This document shows positions 54,491-64,000 of a stretch of 64,000 nucleotides of DNA, in pieces. How positions within the stretch are numbered: the stretch's first letter is position 1; each line of letters begins with the position of its first letter. Under the pieces are notes generated by a model. It saw only the letters and a list, made by a program, of their open reading frames with translations, ran no database searches and had not been told where the DNA came from. This DNA is from JAICYJ01 sp045806525 (GTDB lineage Bacteria > Actinomycetota > Thermoleophilia > Gaiellales > JAICJC01): positions 7,319 through 71,318 of the forward strand of contig JBJMJD010000079.1 in NCBI GenBank assembly GCA_045806525.1, read 5' to 3'. The translations under genes and the position numbers were made by a program.

Positions 54491-55357
54491 TCAGCCGGCG
54501 AGAAACGAGCCGACGGATCTTGACGCGGCCAGCGCCAGCGCCGTCATCACCGGCAACATGGCCGCCGGGACCAGCAGGAACACCACCACCAGCAGGATCC
54601 GGGGGGCAGCCTTCGCCGCTCGCTCCTGCACCGCCCGGGCCTGCTCGGTACGCGTCCGGGCGGCCTGTCGGCGCAGGCCCGCAGCCAGCGGCACACCCAG
54701 CCGATCACTGATTCGAAGCGCGGTCGCCAGCCGCATCAGCGATGGCGATGCCGTGCGCTCGCCGAGGTCGCGAAGCTCCGCCGCGCGGCGGTGCCCGAGC
54801 ACCAGGTTGGCGGACACAGCCTCCAGCTCCGACCGCAGCGGCCCGGTTGCCGAAGCGGCCGCCCCCCTGATCGCCTCGTCGATCGAGATGCCCGCTGCCA
54901 CGGCCGACGCGATCAGGTCGATCGCGAGCGGCGCCTGCCGCTCGATCTCGTTCGCCCGCCGCGTCGCCGCAGAGTGCAGCCACAGGTCGGGAAACAGCCA
55001 GCCGAAGCCGGCGCAGCCCGCGGCCAGCACGAGGCCGACCGTTGACTGCAGCAGCAGCAGCCCCGCCCCACCGACCGATGCGAATGCCACCAGCGAGCCC
55101 AGCCGTGCGTCGTCGACGTCCTGCTCGCCCAACCGGGCGGCCAGACCGGATCGCTCGATCAGCCGATCGCGCCGGAGCGGTGGCGCCGGGAAGCGCAGCC
55201 CCAGCCGCCGGCAGGCACGGCCCGCCGCCACCAGCGCCTTCAACCGGTCAGTAACCTGGCTCGGGTCGCGACCGTTCAGCCGCCGGTCGCGTCGCCACGC
55301 CGCGCGTGCCTCCGCTCCTGCCACCAGGCACACCGCCAGCAACAGCCAGCGGATCAC
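54491..55357 (-). CDS. tadC: Tad pilus membrane protein TadC-like
   Basis: A 288-residue membrane protein with one T2SSF domain: an N-terminal helix, a cytoplasmic region, two central helices (LGSLVAFASVGGAGLLLLQ, then GFGWLFPDLWL), the RQAPLAIDLIASAVAAGISIDEAI segment, and a C-terminal helix. In Tad systems TadB and TadC form the inner-membrane platform for pilus assembly. The start overlaps the tadB stop by four bases. Confidence 0.8.
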   Translation of the reverse strand: MIRWLLLAVCLVAGAEARAAWRRDRRLNGRDPSQVTDRLKALVAAGRACRRLGLRFPAPPLRRDRLIERSGLAARLGEQDVDDARLGSLVAFASVGGAGLLLLQSTVGLVLAAGCAGFGWLFPDLWLHSAATRRANEIERQAPLAIDLIASAVAAGISIDEAIRGAAASATGPLRSELEAVSANLVLGHRRAAELRDLGERTASPSLMRLATALRISDRLGVPLAAGLRRQAARTRTEQARAVQERAAKAAPRILLVVVFLLVPAAMLPVMTALALAASRSVGSFLAG

Positions 55358-55907
55358 GGCGCTACGGCAGCCAGCTTGCCGATCACCGCCAGGCCCGCCG
55401 CGGTCGCAGCGCCGGATGCGGCCAGGGAGCCCAGGCCGACGGGCGAACCGAGCAGCGCCGCCAAGGCAGAGGAATCGATCAACGCCAGCCCCAGCACGGA
55501 CGCCAGGGGCATCGCGGCCACCATTCGCGCCGTCGCACGCGCCTGCGCCGTCGCAACCTCGGCTGCGCGGCGCTGGGCATCGCGCTCGACCAGCGCCTCC
55601 GCCAGGCCGTCGAGCAGGGTCGCCAGATCGCCGCCGACGCGCAGCTGAACGGCGACCGCCGACGACAGCACCGATGCGTCCGGGCCGCCGCGCACCCCGG
55701 CCAGCGCCTCGGTCGGGGGCATGCCCAGCCTGATCGCCGCACCCGCGACGGTGAGCTGCGACCGCGCCGGCTCGGGCGTGTCCTCCGCCACGTCGCCGAT
55801 TGCCTGCGCCAGCGTGCGACCGGCCCGCACGTGCGCTGCCAGCTCCGCCGCCACCAGGTGCATCTGGCGGGCCACCGCGCGCTCACGCCGGGCCTGTGAC
55901 CGGCGCG

Positions 55908-55920
<13 letters not shown>
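55354..55920 (-). CDS. tadB: Tad pilus membrane protein TadB-like
   Basis: A 188-residue protein with one T2SSF-like domain (RQMHLVAAELAAHVRAGRT near the start, GGDLATLLDGLAEALVERD, then two C-terminal helices). It is shorter than typical TadB, lacking the N-terminal membrane helices. The ATG at 55920 overlaps cpaF by 13 bases; a longer in-frame start adds unrelated residues. Confidence 0.75.
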
Positions 55921-57052
<1,132 letters not shown>

Positions 57053-57056
<4 letters not shown>

Positions 57057-58108
57057 GCGACCAGTTCCCCGAGCAGCTCCTGCAGGGCTGGGTGCGGGCG
57101 TCCTTCCGATCCAGGCAGCACGCCTTCGCGCACGACCGCGACCACGGGCACACCCACCGCCCGTTCGATCCCGCGGAGCGACAGCTCGCCGCCGCGCGAC
57201 CACCGGTTGACCACCAGCCCTACCGACCCACCGGGCACGCCCCGGCGGTCGAGCCACGATGCGGCGCGCGCCGCGCAGTCGACCACGGCCGGGTGCGGTG
57301 TCGCCACCAGCAGTGCGCGATCAGCGCTGGTCGCGACCGCCAGGGCGTGCTCTCCGGTGGCCACACCCAGGTCGGTCAGGGTCAGCGCTGCCACCGCGCG
57401 GCTCTCGCGGACGAGTGCCCGCGCCAGCTCGGGCGACACTATCTCGGTTGCGCCCGGGTCGGCCGACCGTGCCACCAGCTGCATCCCGTCAGGATGGGTG
57501 CACACGAGTGATCGCAGCGCGTCGGCGCTGAGCGCGTCATCCAGGCCGGCGACATCGGCAAGGCTTCTACGCGGGACACAGCCCAGCCGTTGAGCGGCGT
57601 CGTCGAAGCCTCCGGCCAGGTCGATCAGAAGGCCGTGACCCGCGCGCGCGACGCTCCCAGCCAGCGCGCTCACGCCGCAGCCGCCCTTCGCTCCGCAGAT
57701 CGCCACCACCCGACCCGCCTGCCTGCCCGACTCCTGCTCCAAACGGGCACCCGCGGCGCTGCCGATCGACCGCACCAGTTCGTCCGCATCGGGCGGCAGG
57801 CCGAGCACGCCGCGCGCGCCCACGGCCAGCGCCGCACGGTGGGCTCCGATGTCAGGGGCCGCGGTCGCGACGATCACGGGCACTCCGCCACACGTGCGGA
57901 TCAGGGGCGCGGCAAGCTCGATCGCCGTCTGTCCCGCCGCGTCGCAGGCCACGATCACATCGCAGACGGGTCGCAGCCCGGATATCGCGGTGGCCGGTTC
58001 CAGCACGCCAACGCAGACCAGCCCCGGGGCCGACTCGATCACCGCGACGACGCCCGCTGCCACGGCAGGGTCTCCGCCCACGACCAGACAGCGTCGCTCC
58101 GCGCTCAC
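57053..58108 (-). CDS. cpaE: Tad localisation ATPase CpaE/TadZ-like
   Basis: A 351-residue protein with an atypical receiver-like N-terminus (about residues 5-120) and a MinD/ParA-like domain with deviant Walker A AICGAKGGCGVSALA. The ParA-type switch segment HGLLIDLAGGFDDAAQRLG follows. CpaE/TadZ places the pilus machinery at a pole or septum. It overlaps cpaB and cpaF by four bases each. Confidence 0.82.
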
Positions 58109-58692
58109 GGCCCGCTCCGCCCCACCAGGCGCAGCGAGCCGGCCGACTCTGCCTGGATCAGCACCGGAACGTCTCGGGCAGGCACGCGCAGGGTGGCGAC
58201 GGCGGCTCCGTCGACCGTCCGAGACGCGATCACGAGCGCGTCGGCCAGCACCATCTGCACGCGCGGCCCGCGGCCGGGCCGCACCAGATAGAGGTCGGCG
58301 GTCAAACCGTCGGGCGGATCCAGTGGCAGGCCGGCCGCCTCGTCGAGGCGCAGCGAAACGTCACGGCCGTCACGACCGGCCGACGCGCGCGCCAGCTCCG
58401 AGTCCATCAACGGAGCGCCCGCGGGCAGCGCCACGGCTGCCACCTGACCCACCGCGACGCCGGGGTCGGCCAGCTGGTGCGGGTTCGCCCACGTGACCGG
58501 CACCGCGCCCGTGGCGAGGTCCGCTGGGGCGATCCGCTGCCCCGGTGCCACCGGGCGGCGCATCGACACGACCGCCTGCATCGGCTGTGGTGCTGGTCTG
58601 CCGGAGCCGCCGCCGAACCCGTTCAGCGCCATCAGCGCCAGCACGACAGCCAGCGCCCCGAGCACCACGCTGCGGCGGCGGTGCCGGCTCAC
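58105..58692 (-). CDS. cpaB: CpaB/RcpC-like SAF-domain protein
   Basis: A 195-residue protein with one N-terminal helix (VVLGALAVVLALMALNGF) and a SAF domain (RRPVAPGQRIAPADLATGAV). In Tad systems CpaB stabilises the complex in the envelope. I set the start at GTG 58692, inside the stop of the upstream gene (GTGA); an in-frame reading to 58968 is not conserved. Confidence 0.78.
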   Translation of the reverse strand: MSRHRRRSVVLGALAVVLALMALNGFGGGSGRPAPQPMQAVVSMRRPVAPGQRIAPADLATGAVPVTWANPHQLADPGVAVGQVAAVALPAGAPLMDSELARASAGRDGRDVSLRLDEAAGLPLDPPDGLTADLYLVRPGRGPRVQMVLADALVIASRTVDGAAVATLRVPARDVPVLIQAESAGSLRLVGRSGP

Positions 58693-59438
58693 GAGTGCCT
58701 GCCGGGACTGCAGCGGCGGCAGTGGCGGCCGACCACCGGCAGGCCGCACCAATCGCAGCGTGGCGCGCCGCCGAACTGCTCGCGCAGGCGTTGCAGCTGG
58801 GCCGCCGAGAGAGGTGGCGCGCCCAGCAGCTCGACAGCCCACGAAGCACCCAGCGCCGCAGCAACGCCGTGCGTGATCCGCCCCAGCTGAACTCCCGAGG
58901 CGGTCAGATCGGCCAGCCTCGCGGCGACGGTGCGCGGCGGCGTCGATCCCGACGTCGCAGCGGCGCACAGGTAGCCCCGCCCCGACGCCGTACGGGCGGA
59001 CGCCGCCAGGTCACGCGCGTGCGCACCCGACCAGCCGCCGCCGTCCCAGGCGACGGCCCGGCGTGGACCGTGCACGCCGACCCGCCGGGATCGCGACATC
59101 ACCAGGGGCGCCACGGTCGATGCCAGGAGGACGTATGTGCACCGGCGCTCCAGCTCGACCACGAGCGCGGCCAACTCCTCGGCGGCCCATCCACCGGCCG
59201 CGGCGCTGCGCGCAACCCCGACCAGGTAGCGGCCGCCGAGACCCGGCAGCGACGCGCGTACCACGATCCGGTCTGCTGCTCGGCCGGGAGTGTTCAGCTG
59301 CGCAGCGCTCGCCAGGGCGGGCTGGACGACCAGCGCTTCACATCCAGGAGCCGGTTCGTCCGGTGCGACGACCACGGCCACCTCGGGGCGCAGCTCCACG
59401 TGGGCCAACCGCAGCGGGGCGGGGCGGCCGCCGCTCAC
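58689..59438 (-). CDS. Tad-operon protein with C-terminal zinc ribbon, unknown
   Basis: A 249-residue soluble protein. The N-terminal half alternates strands and helices; the C-terminus carries CDWCGLPVVGRHCRRC, a CxxC-x7-CxxC zinc ribbon. No known family. It lies between the sensor kinase and cpaB with four-base overlaps on both sides, so it is made with both the two-component system and the Tad proteins and may link them. Confidence 0.65.
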   Translation of the reverse strand: MSGGRPAPLRLAHVELRPEVAVVVAPDEPAPGCEALVVQPALASAAQLNTPGRAADRIVVRASLPGLGGRYLVGVARSAAAGGWAAEELAALVVELERRCTYVLLASTVAPLVMSRSRRVGVHGPRRAVAWDGGGWSGAHARDLAASARTASGRGYLCAAATSGSTPPRTVAARLADLTASGVQLGRITHGVAAALGASWAVELLGAPPLSAAQLQRLREQFGGAPRCDWCGLPVVGRHCRRCSPGRHS

Positions 59439-60424
59439 AGCGCCACCTCCCAGGCGGGCAGGCCGACGGTGAATCGCGTGCCCTCTCCCACCGAGCTCTC
59501 CACCTCGAGGTAGCCTCCGTGCGCCTCGGTCAGCTCGCGCACGACGGCCAAGCCCAGACCGGCACCCGGCTCCGCGCCGTCGGGCTGGTAGAACTCGTCG
59601 AAGATGCGGGGCAGGGCATCGGGCGGGATGCCGCGCCCGCCGTCGGACACGGACACCCGCAGCTCGTGGCCGGTGCTGTCACCGTCGATCCTGACCGATG
59701 TGCCAGGCGGGGCGTACTTGATGCCGTTGGTCAGCAGGTTCGCGAAGATCTGCCGCACCCGGTTCTCGTCTCCCATCACCAGCGACCCGTTGCCTGCCCA
59801 GGCAAGATCGATGCTGACGTCGCGCTGCTCCGCGACGCCGCGCAGGCGCTCTGCGACCTCCTCGACGCAGTCGCGCAGCGGAAACGTCTCCGCCGACACA
59901 CGCAGCTCGCCGGCCTGCGCGCGCGACAGCTCGAGCAGATCCTCGACCAGGTATGCGAGACGCTCGCACTCGCCGTTGATCACGTCCAGCCGGTCGGCCT
60001 TGACCGGATCGTCCTCGGCTCGCCGCAGCGTGTAGACGTATCCCTTGATCACGGTCAGCGGCGTGCGCAGCTCGTGCGAGACCTTGCCGATGAAGCTGGC
60101 CCTGGCGTGGCCCTCGCGGGCCAGCCGTGCGGCCATGGTGTTGACGCTCGCCGCGAGCGCATCGATCTCAGCCGGACCACGGGCGGACACGCGCGCGCCG
60201 TACTCACCGGCGCTGACCTGCTCGGCGAACGCGCCGATGTCGTGGACGAGCGCGACCACGCGGCGCGCCTGGATGGCACTCGTGACCACCGTCGCCACAA
60301 AGGCGGTGACGGCGAGCGCGAACAGCATCGGCGGATCGTTTCGCTGAGCCGCGCCCGCCACCACGCCCGCCACGATCAACGCGAACGGGGTGGCCAGCCG
60401 CAGCCAGTAGCCGCCGAGCCTCAT
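59435..60424 (-). CDS. Membrane sensor histidine kinase
   Basis: A 329-residue HisKA/HATPase kinase. Two N-terminal helices with almost no extracytoplasmic loop (RLATPFALIVAGVVAGAA and FALAVTAFVATVVTSAI), a HAMP domain, the H-box SHELRTPLTVIKGYVY (phospho-His), N-box NLLTNGIKYAP, G1 DGGRGIP and G2 GAGLGLAVVREL. The minimal sensor suggests intramembrane sensing. The ATG overlaps the regulator's stop as ATGA. Confidence 0.9.
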   Translation of the reverse strand: MRLGGYWLRLATPFALIVAGVVAGAAQRNDPPMLFALAVTAFVATVVTSAIQARRVVALVHDIGAFAEQVSAGEYGARVSARGPAEIDALAASVNTMAARLAREGHARASFIGKVSHELRTPLTVIKGYVYTLRRAEDDPVKADRLDVINGECERLAYLVEDLLELSRAQAGELRVSAETFPLRDCVEEVAERLRGVAEQRDVSIDLAWAGNGSLVMGDENRVRQIFANLLTNGIKYAPPGTSVRIDGDSTGHELRVSVSDGGRGIPPDALPRIFDEFYQPDGAEPGAGLGLAVVRELTEAHGGYLEVESSVGEGTRFTVGLPAWEVAL

Positions 60425-61128
60425 TCCGGTGCGCACACGCGGTAGCCGTGGCCCCACACGTTTGCGATCCAGGCCCGGTCGGAGCAGGCCGCCAGCTTCT
60501 GCCGGAGCCGGCTGGCGTGGGAGTCGAGCGTTCGCGTGCGGCCGGGGGACTTGAATCCCCAGACCTGCTCCAGCAGCTCGTGCTTCGAGAACACCCGCTC
60601 CGGTTCGGCCGCCAGCGTGGCCAGCAGCTGGAACTCCTTGACCGACAACTGAACGGCGATGCCGCCGACCTTCACCTGCTTGGACAGGGTGTTCACGACC
60701 AGTTCGCCGACCGCAAGCAGATGGCGTTCGTCGACGCGCGAGACGCGCTTGAGCAGGCCGCCGATGCGAGCCAGCAGCTCCGGGTAGTGGAACGGCTTGG
60801 TGACGTAGTCATCAGCGCCGCGGGACAGGCCGCGGACACGGTCGGTGTGCTCCGCCTTGGCCGACAGCATGATGATCGGCAGGTCGGGGTCCCACGGCTC
60901 GTTGATGCCGTCGCCACCGCGCACACAGCGGCACAGGTCGATGCCGCTCATGCCCGGCAGCACCACATCCAGCAGCATCAGGTCGGGCTGCGATTGGGCG
61001 AGCAGCTCGATCGCCTCTTCGGCGGTGCCGGCGGTCAGCACCGAGTAGTCATCTGCCCGGAGGTTCTCCACGAGAAACTCCAGGATTCGAGGCTCGTCCT
61101 CGACGACGAGCACGGTTGATCCAGCCAC
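60421..61128 (-). CDS. OmpR-family response regulator
   Basis: A 235-residue regulator. Receiver with acidic pocket EDEP, phospho-Asp in DLMLLDVVLPGMSG and Lys in YVTKPFHYPELL; C-terminal OmpR winged helix (LSVKEFQLLATLAAEPERVF and RTLDSHASRLRQKL). First gene of the operon kinase-zinc-ribbon-cpaB-cpaE-cpaF-tadB-tadC, so it probably controls the Tad pilus. The GTG follows a ggagcc ribosome-binding site. Confidence 0.92.
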   Translation of the reverse strand: MAGSTVLVVEDEPRILEFLVENLRADDYSVLTAGTAEEAIELLAQSQPDLMLLDVVLPGMSGIDLCRCVRGGDGINEPWDPDLPIIMLSAKAEHTDRVRGLSRGADDYVTKPFHYPELLARIGGLLKRVSRVDERHLLAVGELVVNTLSKQVKVGGIAVQLSVKEFQLLATLAAEPERVFSKHELLEQVWGFKSPGRTRTLDSHASRLRQKLAACSDRAWIANVWGHGYRVCAPE

Positions 61129-61406
61129 GTCTACTGGCTCCTTCAGAGTTGGCCGGATCGTGAGTGGCCGCTGTGGGCCCGGGTCCGGCGGGGGTCAGTT
61201 GTATGCCGCCCGCCGCCAGGGGGCACGGCTCGCATCCTAGGTCACGATATTGACGATTGGAAGACCTGTCACGGAATCCGTTGCAATTTTGTCCGGAAAT
61301 CGAATGTTTCTCCAAGATATGTCCGTGATTTCGCGCCAGGCAACGATCTTTATCCATTCCGCACGTCGGCGGAGCGCCGGGTGCCGCCATCGGCTAGCGT
61401 CGCGCC
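61129..61406. other. AT-richer 278-base gap between divergent genes
   Basis: No gene. It holds the promoter region of the regulator-Tad operon (minus) and the DUF4239 gene (plus). Visible elements are an 11-base palindrome ACGGAATCCGT (61275-61285), two direct GTCACG copies near 61242 and 61271, and TTGACG. AT content is higher than in flanking genes. None can be assigned. Confidence 0.4.
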
Positions 61407-62201
61407 ATGCTGTTTCGCCTGAACAGCGTCGAGCTGGGACTGGTTCTCACCGCCATCGTGTTCGGCGCGACCGGGATCGCCGTGCTGCTCGGCCGACGGC
61501 ATCGCGAGCACTCGGAGATGCGGGAGCCGTTCGCCGTGCTGCAGGGTGCGCTGCTCGGCGTGGTCGGGCTGATCCTCGCCTTCGGGCTGTCGCTGGCCGT
61601 CGGCCGCTACCAGGATCGCCGAGCCGCCGTCGTCGATGAGGCCAACGCGATCGGCACGACCTACCTGCGCGCGCAGATGCTGGCCGAGCCGGTGCGCAGT
61701 CAGTCGCTGGCGCTGCTGATGCAGTACACGGACCAGAGCATCCGGCTCAGCTCGGACGTCCCGGAGAGCGCCAATGCACGGCGCATCATCGCCACCCAGG
61801 ACGCACTCCAGCGACGCCTCTGGGCGCTGGCGGGGCAGGCGGTTGCCGCGTCGCCGGTCGATACAGGTCCCCGCCTCTACGTCGAGACTCTGAACGAGAT
61901 GATCGACGCACAGGGGGTGCGCGTGGCGGCGCTCAACAACCGGGTGCCGACCGAAGTGTGGGTGCTCGAGATCATGGGCGCGGCCGCCGCCATCGCAATG
62001 CTCGCGTTCTACCTGGCGGTGCTCGGCCGCGGCCTGCTGACAGTGATGATTGCGGCCGGGCTGGTGACGATGCTGCTCTACGTCAGCTTCGACCTCGACC
62101 GTCCCACCCGCGGCCTGATCACGGTGCCGAACACGCCGCTCGTGGGCCTGCGTGCCTCGATGATCCTCCCGCCTGCGGCCAGCGGTCCTGCGAAGTCCTA
62201 G
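61407..62201 (+). CDS. DUF4239 membrane protein (bestrophin-like)
   Basis: A 264-residue membrane protein with four hydrophobic segments, two near each end, and a helical cytoplasmic region in between, the DUF4239 layout. Marks are VDEANAIGTTYLRAQML after the second helix and the C-terminal LDRPTRGLITVP. Ion-channel function has been suggested but not shown. TAGCGT (61395-61400) ends six bases before the ATG, a leaderless start. Confidence 0.85.
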   Translation: MLFRLNSVELGLVLTAIVFGATGIAVLLGRRHREHSEMREPFAVLQGALLGVVGLILAFGLSLAVGRYQDRRAAVVDEANAIGTTYLRAQMLAEPVRSQSLALLMQYTDQSIRLSSDVPESANARRIIATQDALQRRLWALAGQAVAASPVDTGPRLYVETLNEMIDAQGVRVAALNNRVPTEVWVLEIMGAAAAIAMLAFYLAVLGRGLLTVMIAAGLVTMLLYVSFDLDRPTRGLITVPNTPLVGLRASMILPPAASGPAKS

Positions 62202-62205
62202 CGGC

Positions 62206-62547
62206 TCAGCGCTCGATCACGAGGTAGTCCCCCACCTCGACGCCGCTGCGCGCGATCGCCCCGACCGGCAGCTCGAGCGCCACCTTGGCTCCTCGGCTGA
62301 AGGACATGCGCCAGGGCTTGATCCCCTCCACCAGCTTCAGCACGCGGCCGTCGTCGGCCGCCCAGACGACGTCGATGGCGAACCGCATGAACCACATGTG
62401 GATGGAGCTGGTGGGCTGGATCCAGAGACCCTCGTCCTCGGCCATCTCGGACCGGCCCAGCAGGCCCTTGCTGCGCGTCCACGCGTTGGTCGCGAGCACG
62501 CCCTGCTCGCACACCACCGGGCCTCGTTCCAGGCGGATCCGCGGCAC
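62206..62547 (-). CDS. DUF192 family protein
   Basis: A 113-residue DUF192 protein: WTRSKGLLGRSEMAEDEGLWI, SIHMWFMRFAIDVVWAADDG and a C-terminal ELPVGAIARSGVEVGD. The family is a small all-beta fold of unknown function, often secreted; here no signal peptide. GTG start with GGAGGAG eight bases upstream. Its start is only 15 bases from the divergent downstream gene's start. Confidence 0.85.
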   Translation of the reverse strand: MPRIRLERGPVVCEQGVLATNAWTRSKGLLGRSEMAEDEGLWIQPTSSIHMWFMRFAIDVVWAADDGRVLKLVEGIKPWRMSFSRGAKVALELPVGAIARSGVEVGDYLVIER

Positions 62548-62562
62548 CTACACTTCTCCTCC

Positions 62563-63018
62563 GTGGACGCTGACTATCACTCCGGCGACGATTTCGTCGT
62601 CGAGTTTCTCGACTACCGCTACGGATTCTCGCGCACCGACTTCGCCCAGCGGCTGGTTGCTGCGGCGGTGCGGCTGGAGCTGGTGCCGCAACGCGACCTG
62701 ACGGCCGACGAGGCCGACGACCTGGTCGAGCTGGCCTCGACCGGCGCGACGACCCACCCCCGCAGCGGGCTCGGCGAGCACCTCCGCGACCAGGCCGTCG
62801 CGATCGATCAGCTGCACGGCGAATCGCTCTGCTACTGGCTGCGCAAGCTGGTGTTCCGCGGTGCCTGGCTCGATCATCGCGTCAAGGCCGGGCTGCTGGA
62901 CGTGGCCTTCGACGAGGCATCCGGCGGCTTCGCGTACCGCATGCCCAGTGACCAGTCACCGCTGGTGGAGCTGGCCCCGGTGCCGTCGTGGGCCGAGCTG
63001 CGGTACACGGACGGCTAG
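62563..63018 (+). CDS. Hypothetical protein, 151 residues
   Basis: A soluble acidic protein. The GTG at 62563 was chosen because TACACT (62549-62554) ends eight bases upstream and the longer reading overlaps the divergent DUF192 gene. It has helical segments (FVVEFLDYRYGFSRTDFAQRL in part) and two Trp near CYWLRKLVFRGAWL. No recognised family. The stop overlaps convergent FHA gene's stop by four bases. Confidence 0.6.
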   Translation: MDADYHSGDDFVVEFLDYRYGFSRTDFAQRLVAAAVRLELVPQRDLTADEADDLVELASTGATTHPRSGLGEHLRDQAVAIDQLHGESLCYWLRKLVFRGAWLDHRVKAGLLDVAFDEASGGFAYRMPSDQSPLVELAPVPSWAELRYTDG

Positions 63019-63395
63019 GCCGCCGGCACGAACAGCAGCAGGTGCGGGCCGACCTGGATCCGGTCGCCCTCCTCCAGCAGCCGCTGCTCGATACGCTCGC
63101 CGTTGACGAACGTGCCGTTCAGGCTGCCCTCATCCTCGAGCACCACCCCGATCGGCTCCACCCGCACGGTCGCGTGACGCGCGGACACGGTCGGCCCTGC
63201 CAGCACCACGTCGTTCTCGTCGTGGCGGCCGAGCTTCGTCAGGCGCCCGCTGAGCTGGTAGGTCTGATCCTCACCCAGGCGGGGGCGCCAGACCAGCGAC
63301 GGCCGTTCGCCCTTCGCAGGGACGACCAGATCTTCGCCCGCAGGCTCCGGATCGATGATTCGTGTGTAGCTGACCTCGTCGTCGAATGCGTGCAT
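63015..63395 (-). CDS. FHA-domain protein
   Basis: A 126-residue protein whose C-terminal 80 residues are a forkhead-associated domain: TKLGRHDENDVVLAGPTVSARHA (the GR and SxxH motifs, in part) and EDEGSLNGTFVNGERI (the N-G pair). FHA domains bind phosphothreonine. The N-terminus is short and has no zinc ribbon. The ATG follows a strong gggaggt ribosome-binding site. Confidence 0.9.
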   Translation of the reverse strand: MHAFDDEVSYTRIIDPEPAGEDLVVPAKGERPSLVWRPRLGEDQTYQLSGRLTKLGRHDENDVVLAGPTVSARHATVRVEPIGVVLEDEGSLNGTFVNGERIEQRLLEEGDRIQVGPHLLLFVPAA

Positions 63396-63466
63396 CAGTG
63401 ACCTCCCTGGGACGGCTGTTCGAGCGTAGCAGCGGCCCCGGACGCCGCCCGGTAGACTCTGGACTG

Positions 63467-64000
63467 ATGGAGACCGGTCGCACCCCGATGGAAGAGGCGG
63501 AGGCACAGCTCTACCGCCGAATCCAGGAGCTGCGAACTCGCGCACGCGGCGACGACCCAGCCTCCGACGTCGTGGCGGAAGCGCGTCCCGCGATGCCCGA
63601 TCTGCGCACGATCCTGGCCCGTGCCGAGACGCACGTCGACGAGCTGCGCACGACCGCGGCCTCGCTCGAGGAGAGCCTGCCGGCGAAGGTGGAACGGGCC
63701 GTCGAGCGGGCCATGTCGGAGCACTCCGACGCACGGCGCGCCGACGAGCTGCGAGAGCTCTTGCGCGGGCTGTCGCGGCAGGTCGAGCAGGTCAACCTGG
63801 ACCTGCTGGCCGAGCGCCTCGGCCGCGTCGAGGACCTGGAGCTGGTTGTCGACCTGATCTCGACTGGGATGGCCGCGCTGCGCCAGGACATCGCCACGCT
63901 GGCCGCGATGGTGGAGCAGGTCGGCGGCGGCGTCGACGGCGTGATCGAGAAGCTCGACCAGCCGCTACAGGTGACGGTCGAGCGGCCGCACCGAAGCGGC
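63467..64000 (+). CDS. Coiled-coil protein, partial (runs off the window)
   Basis: An open frame from the ATG at 63467 to the window end with no stop (178 codons). The product is Glu/Arg/Ala/Leu-rich with long helical, coiled-coil-like stretches (AEAQLYRRIQELRTRARG, HSDARRADELRELLRGLS and AERLGRVEDLELVVDL in order) and few aromatic residues. TAGACT (63453-63458) ends eight bases before the ATG. It could be a cytoskeletal or scaffold protein; the C-terminus is missing. Confidence 0.65.
   Translation, partial: METGRTPMEEAEAQLYRRIQELRTRARGDDPASDVVAEARPAMPDLRTILARAETHVDELRTTAASLEESLPAKVERAVERAMSEHSDARRADELRELLRGLSRQVEQVNLDLLAERLGRVEDLELVVDLISTGMAALRQDIATLAAMVEQVGGGVDGVIEKLDQPLQVTVERPHRSG

Overview
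This window is high-GC DNA with actinobacterial hallmarks: a division and cell-wall (dcw) cluster without ftsA, a MurE ligase carrying the meso-DAP motif DNPR, GTG and TTG starts, and many 4-base ATGA/GTGA overlaps. The split glycine decarboxylase (gcvPA/gcvPB), the short RpoD with region 1.1, and several small actinobacterial families suggest a deep-branching, Thermoleophilia-like actinomycete. That placement is inferred from gene content, not from a marker tree. There is no rRNA, phage, transposase or CRISPR array.

Layout. 1-2.5 kb: two halves of a heterodimeric ABC exporter. 2.6-9.4 kb: a secreted NlpC/P60 protein, an HD-family protein with an altered metal dyad, small lipoproteins and secreted proteins, tRNA-Gln(CTG), a DUF72 protein and an allene-oxide-cyclase-like protein. 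9.4-16 kb: gluQRS, an amidase, an acetyltransferase, tRNA-Glu(CTC), small membrane or secreted proteins and an L,D-transpeptidase. 16-23 kb: lhgO, a protein with a strict GX3 repeat, gltX divergent from nfo, an ArfB-like release factor, a RibD-like reductase, a foldback element and a second L,D-transpeptidase. 23-29 kb: a frameshifted Na+/H+ antiporter and the glycine cleavage operon gcvT-gcvH-gcvPA-gcvPB.

29-45 kb (minus strand) holds the dcw cluster mraZ-rsmH-ftsL-ftsI-murE-murF-mraY-murD-ftsW-murG-murC-murB-(small ORF)-ftsQ-ftsZ. It starts from a promoter that overlaps four MraZ operator repeats, and ftsZ has its own promoter. Divergent from mraZ is a RipA-like NlpC/P60 hydrolase, followed by a long leader and the RpoD-type sigma factor.

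47.8-51.5 kb is an NAD salvage operon: nrtR, pncB, and a single gene fusing nicotinamidase (PncA) to NAD synthetase (NadE). 51.5-64 kb holds a second foldback element, an aldehyde dehydrogenase with a 29-residue membrane protein, an orphan pilin-like gene, an alpha/beta hydrolase, and a minus-strand operon of a two-component system with Tad/Flp pilus genes (cpaB, cpaE, cpaF, tadB, tadC). The end holds DUF4239, DUF192, FHA and coiled-coil proteins.

The strongest window-wide pattern is leaderless gene starts. About twenty genes have a TAnnnT -10 hexamer ending only 6-11 bases before the start codon. I used this to choose several starts. Other points worth a second look: the PncA-NadE fusion, the fifteen-fold GX3 protein, the HD-to-HC substitution, two foldback elements, and the 74-base ftsW/murG overlap.
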